DNA of 23,012 bases from Acidithiobacillus sulfuriphilus (lineage in GTDB: Bacteria > Pseudomonadota > Gammaproteobacteria > Acidithiobacillales > Acidithiobacillaceae), in the NCBI RefSeq assembly GCF_003721225.1, contig NZ_RIZI01000152.1:1-23012 (forward strand), read 5' to 3'. The position numbers were made by a program, and so were the translations under genes. Positions 21,967-23,012 of this stretch are shown here, one piece after another. The notes beneath the pieces are model-generated. The model searched no databases. It was not told where the DNA came from and was given only the letters and a program-made list of their open reading frames with translations. The first letter of the stretch is position 1. The number at the start of each line of letters is the position of its first letter.

Positions 21967-22810
21967 CGGGAATAGGGGGCAAGGCTTCGTTTGCAATCAA
22001 CTGTATGATCTAATCATAGTGCATTCCTTGCGGATGGCATACCTGCGCCAGCTAGCCCGGTCGCTCCCTGTGTCACGCTGCTGCTGCGTGAAGAGGCGAT
22101 GTTTGGCCCGACGAAGCGTGACCTCCCGGTTGGCCCGCGTCGACTGTGAAGGTGTGAAACCCTCGGCAGCGTGACGTGGGCGCGGAGGAATGGTCGGTGA
22201 GCAGCGATTGCAGTCATTGGCGACCGCCGCAACGCCTTCGACTATGTGATGCTCCGACTCTGGACACTGAGGGGTGACGTGTCAGATGTATTTATACTAT
22301 GCTCTTTGAGCAGAACCTGTCTTGGGTAGATCCATTGAGTAGTGCCGCCCCGAAAACCGGGTTACTTGTCCCGCGATCCCCTGAATCCTGCCCATGGGAG
22401 ATGGCGGATGCGCTGCGTGCAGGGAGGCTGCCCGAATGAGCGTTCACCTTCCGTCCCATCTTGACCTCCGTCATGCACTGCGCAAACCCAGCAACGGCCG
22501 GCCTTCCACCTTTTCCGGATCGGACCGACGGGAATGACACATCAAAGTCTCGTCGTTTACTGGCCGCCAAGCGGCAGCCTTGGGTAGATGCAATGGCATC
22601 CATGCCGGACGGCTTGCCGCCTTATTTGATATATACCCATTGGCTGCGGCTGATCATCCGCTTAGCGGTCCGATGATAAATTGGTACCGGGGCATTGGAG
22701 GCGCGGGATTCCATGACAAGCTATTCCTGGCCCCGATCTTCGGCGTTTTTGCCAAGGCTCATATTATGAAAAATTGGCGACGCATTCTGAATAATGGTCG
22801 ACGCAAATGA
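21967..22810. other. About 0.85 kb with no recognisable gene
   Basis: Several short open frames occur on both strands: 22014-22232 minus, 22292-22603 minus and 22580-22810 plus. None has a convincing ribosome site, a known motif or a length that stands out. The mosaic look, between an IS and a truncated gene, suggests remnants of mobile or decayed DNA. Confidence 0.5.
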
Positions 22811-22930
22811 CTGGTGATCATCATCATGCGTGACATCACCGAGCGCAAGCAGGCCGAAACAAAGCTGAAGCTGTTTCGCACCTTGCTCGATAATTCCAAC
22901 GACGCAATCGAGGTACTCGATCCTGCGGCG
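22811..22930 (+). pseudogene. Fragment of a PAS-domain signalling protein
   Basis: The plus strand reads LVIIIMRDITERKQAE and then TKLKLFRTLLDNSNDAIEVLD. This is the end of one PAS/PAC module (RDITERKQAE) and the start of the next, as in PAS-containing kinases, chemoreceptors or GGDEF proteins. It is broken at both sides: a TGA lies directly upstream in the same frame (22808-22810), and after DPAA at 22930 the PAS pattern stops and the frame ends at a TAA at 22964. The output domain is lost or lies beyond the window. Confidence 0.75.
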
Positions 22931-23012
22931 TCTGTCAAGGTAGTTGTCGCGTCTCCCATTTTTTAAGCGGCCTTTTTATCCTGTCGCTGCGGGTTCAGAT
23001 CTACCGCCCCGA
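22931..23012. mobile_element. Possible end of another insertion element (window edge)
   Basis: PAS coding sequence stops abruptly at about 22930 and unrelated sequence beginning TCTGTCAAGGTAGTTGTCGC runs to the window end. An insertion is the simplest explanation, but no transposase or paired repeat is visible here. Confidence 0.3.

Noticed and set aside
22292..22603. 103-codon open frame on the minus strand
   Set aside because: No ribosome site, no recognised motif, and the opposite strand is also open; coding status cannot be supported.

Overview
The window is GC-rich bacterial chromosome, probably from an acidophilic gammaproteobacterium-like lineage. Acidithiobacillus is my best guess, from the overall gene style and the MSHA-type pilus set; no species marker is visible. 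Most genes lie on the minus strand.

Region 1 (1-1882, minus) is housekeeping: sfsA, map and the 5' part of glnD. Region 2 (about 1960-2435, plus) is tRNA-Thr(CGT) with its own promoter and a likely terminator, followed by the decayed remains of a tyrosine integrase. This is the scar of an old integration at a tRNA gene.

Region 3 (2652-15390, minus) is a nearly complete MSHA-like type IV pilus locus, read right to left: mshE, mshG, then a small HicA-HicB toxin-antitoxin pair, the major pilin mshA with its own promoter, the minor pilins mshC, mshD, mshO and mshP, then the assembly genes (PilM-like, PilN-like, mshJ, mshK, mshL, mshM, mshN). Many junctions overlap by 1-4 bases (ATGA or TGATG), which implies tight translational coupling. 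Two pilin-like proteins are unusual: MshP has a cysteine-rich, AT-rich tail and MshD ends in a glycine run.

Region 4 (15480-20050) has an NRAMP-family metal transporter (minus) divergent from a 1051-residue globin-GAF-GAF-GGDEF-EAL protein with a CZB-like tail (plus). MshE carries an N-terminal MshEN-type c-di-GMP-binding domain, so the globin protein could be a gas- or metal-responsive regulator of the pilus next door. That link is inference.

Region 5 (20051-23012) is a mobile-element graveyard: an apparently intact IS1380-family transposase, about 0.9 kb without a recognisable gene, and a PAS-domain fragment cut off near the window end, probably by another insertion.
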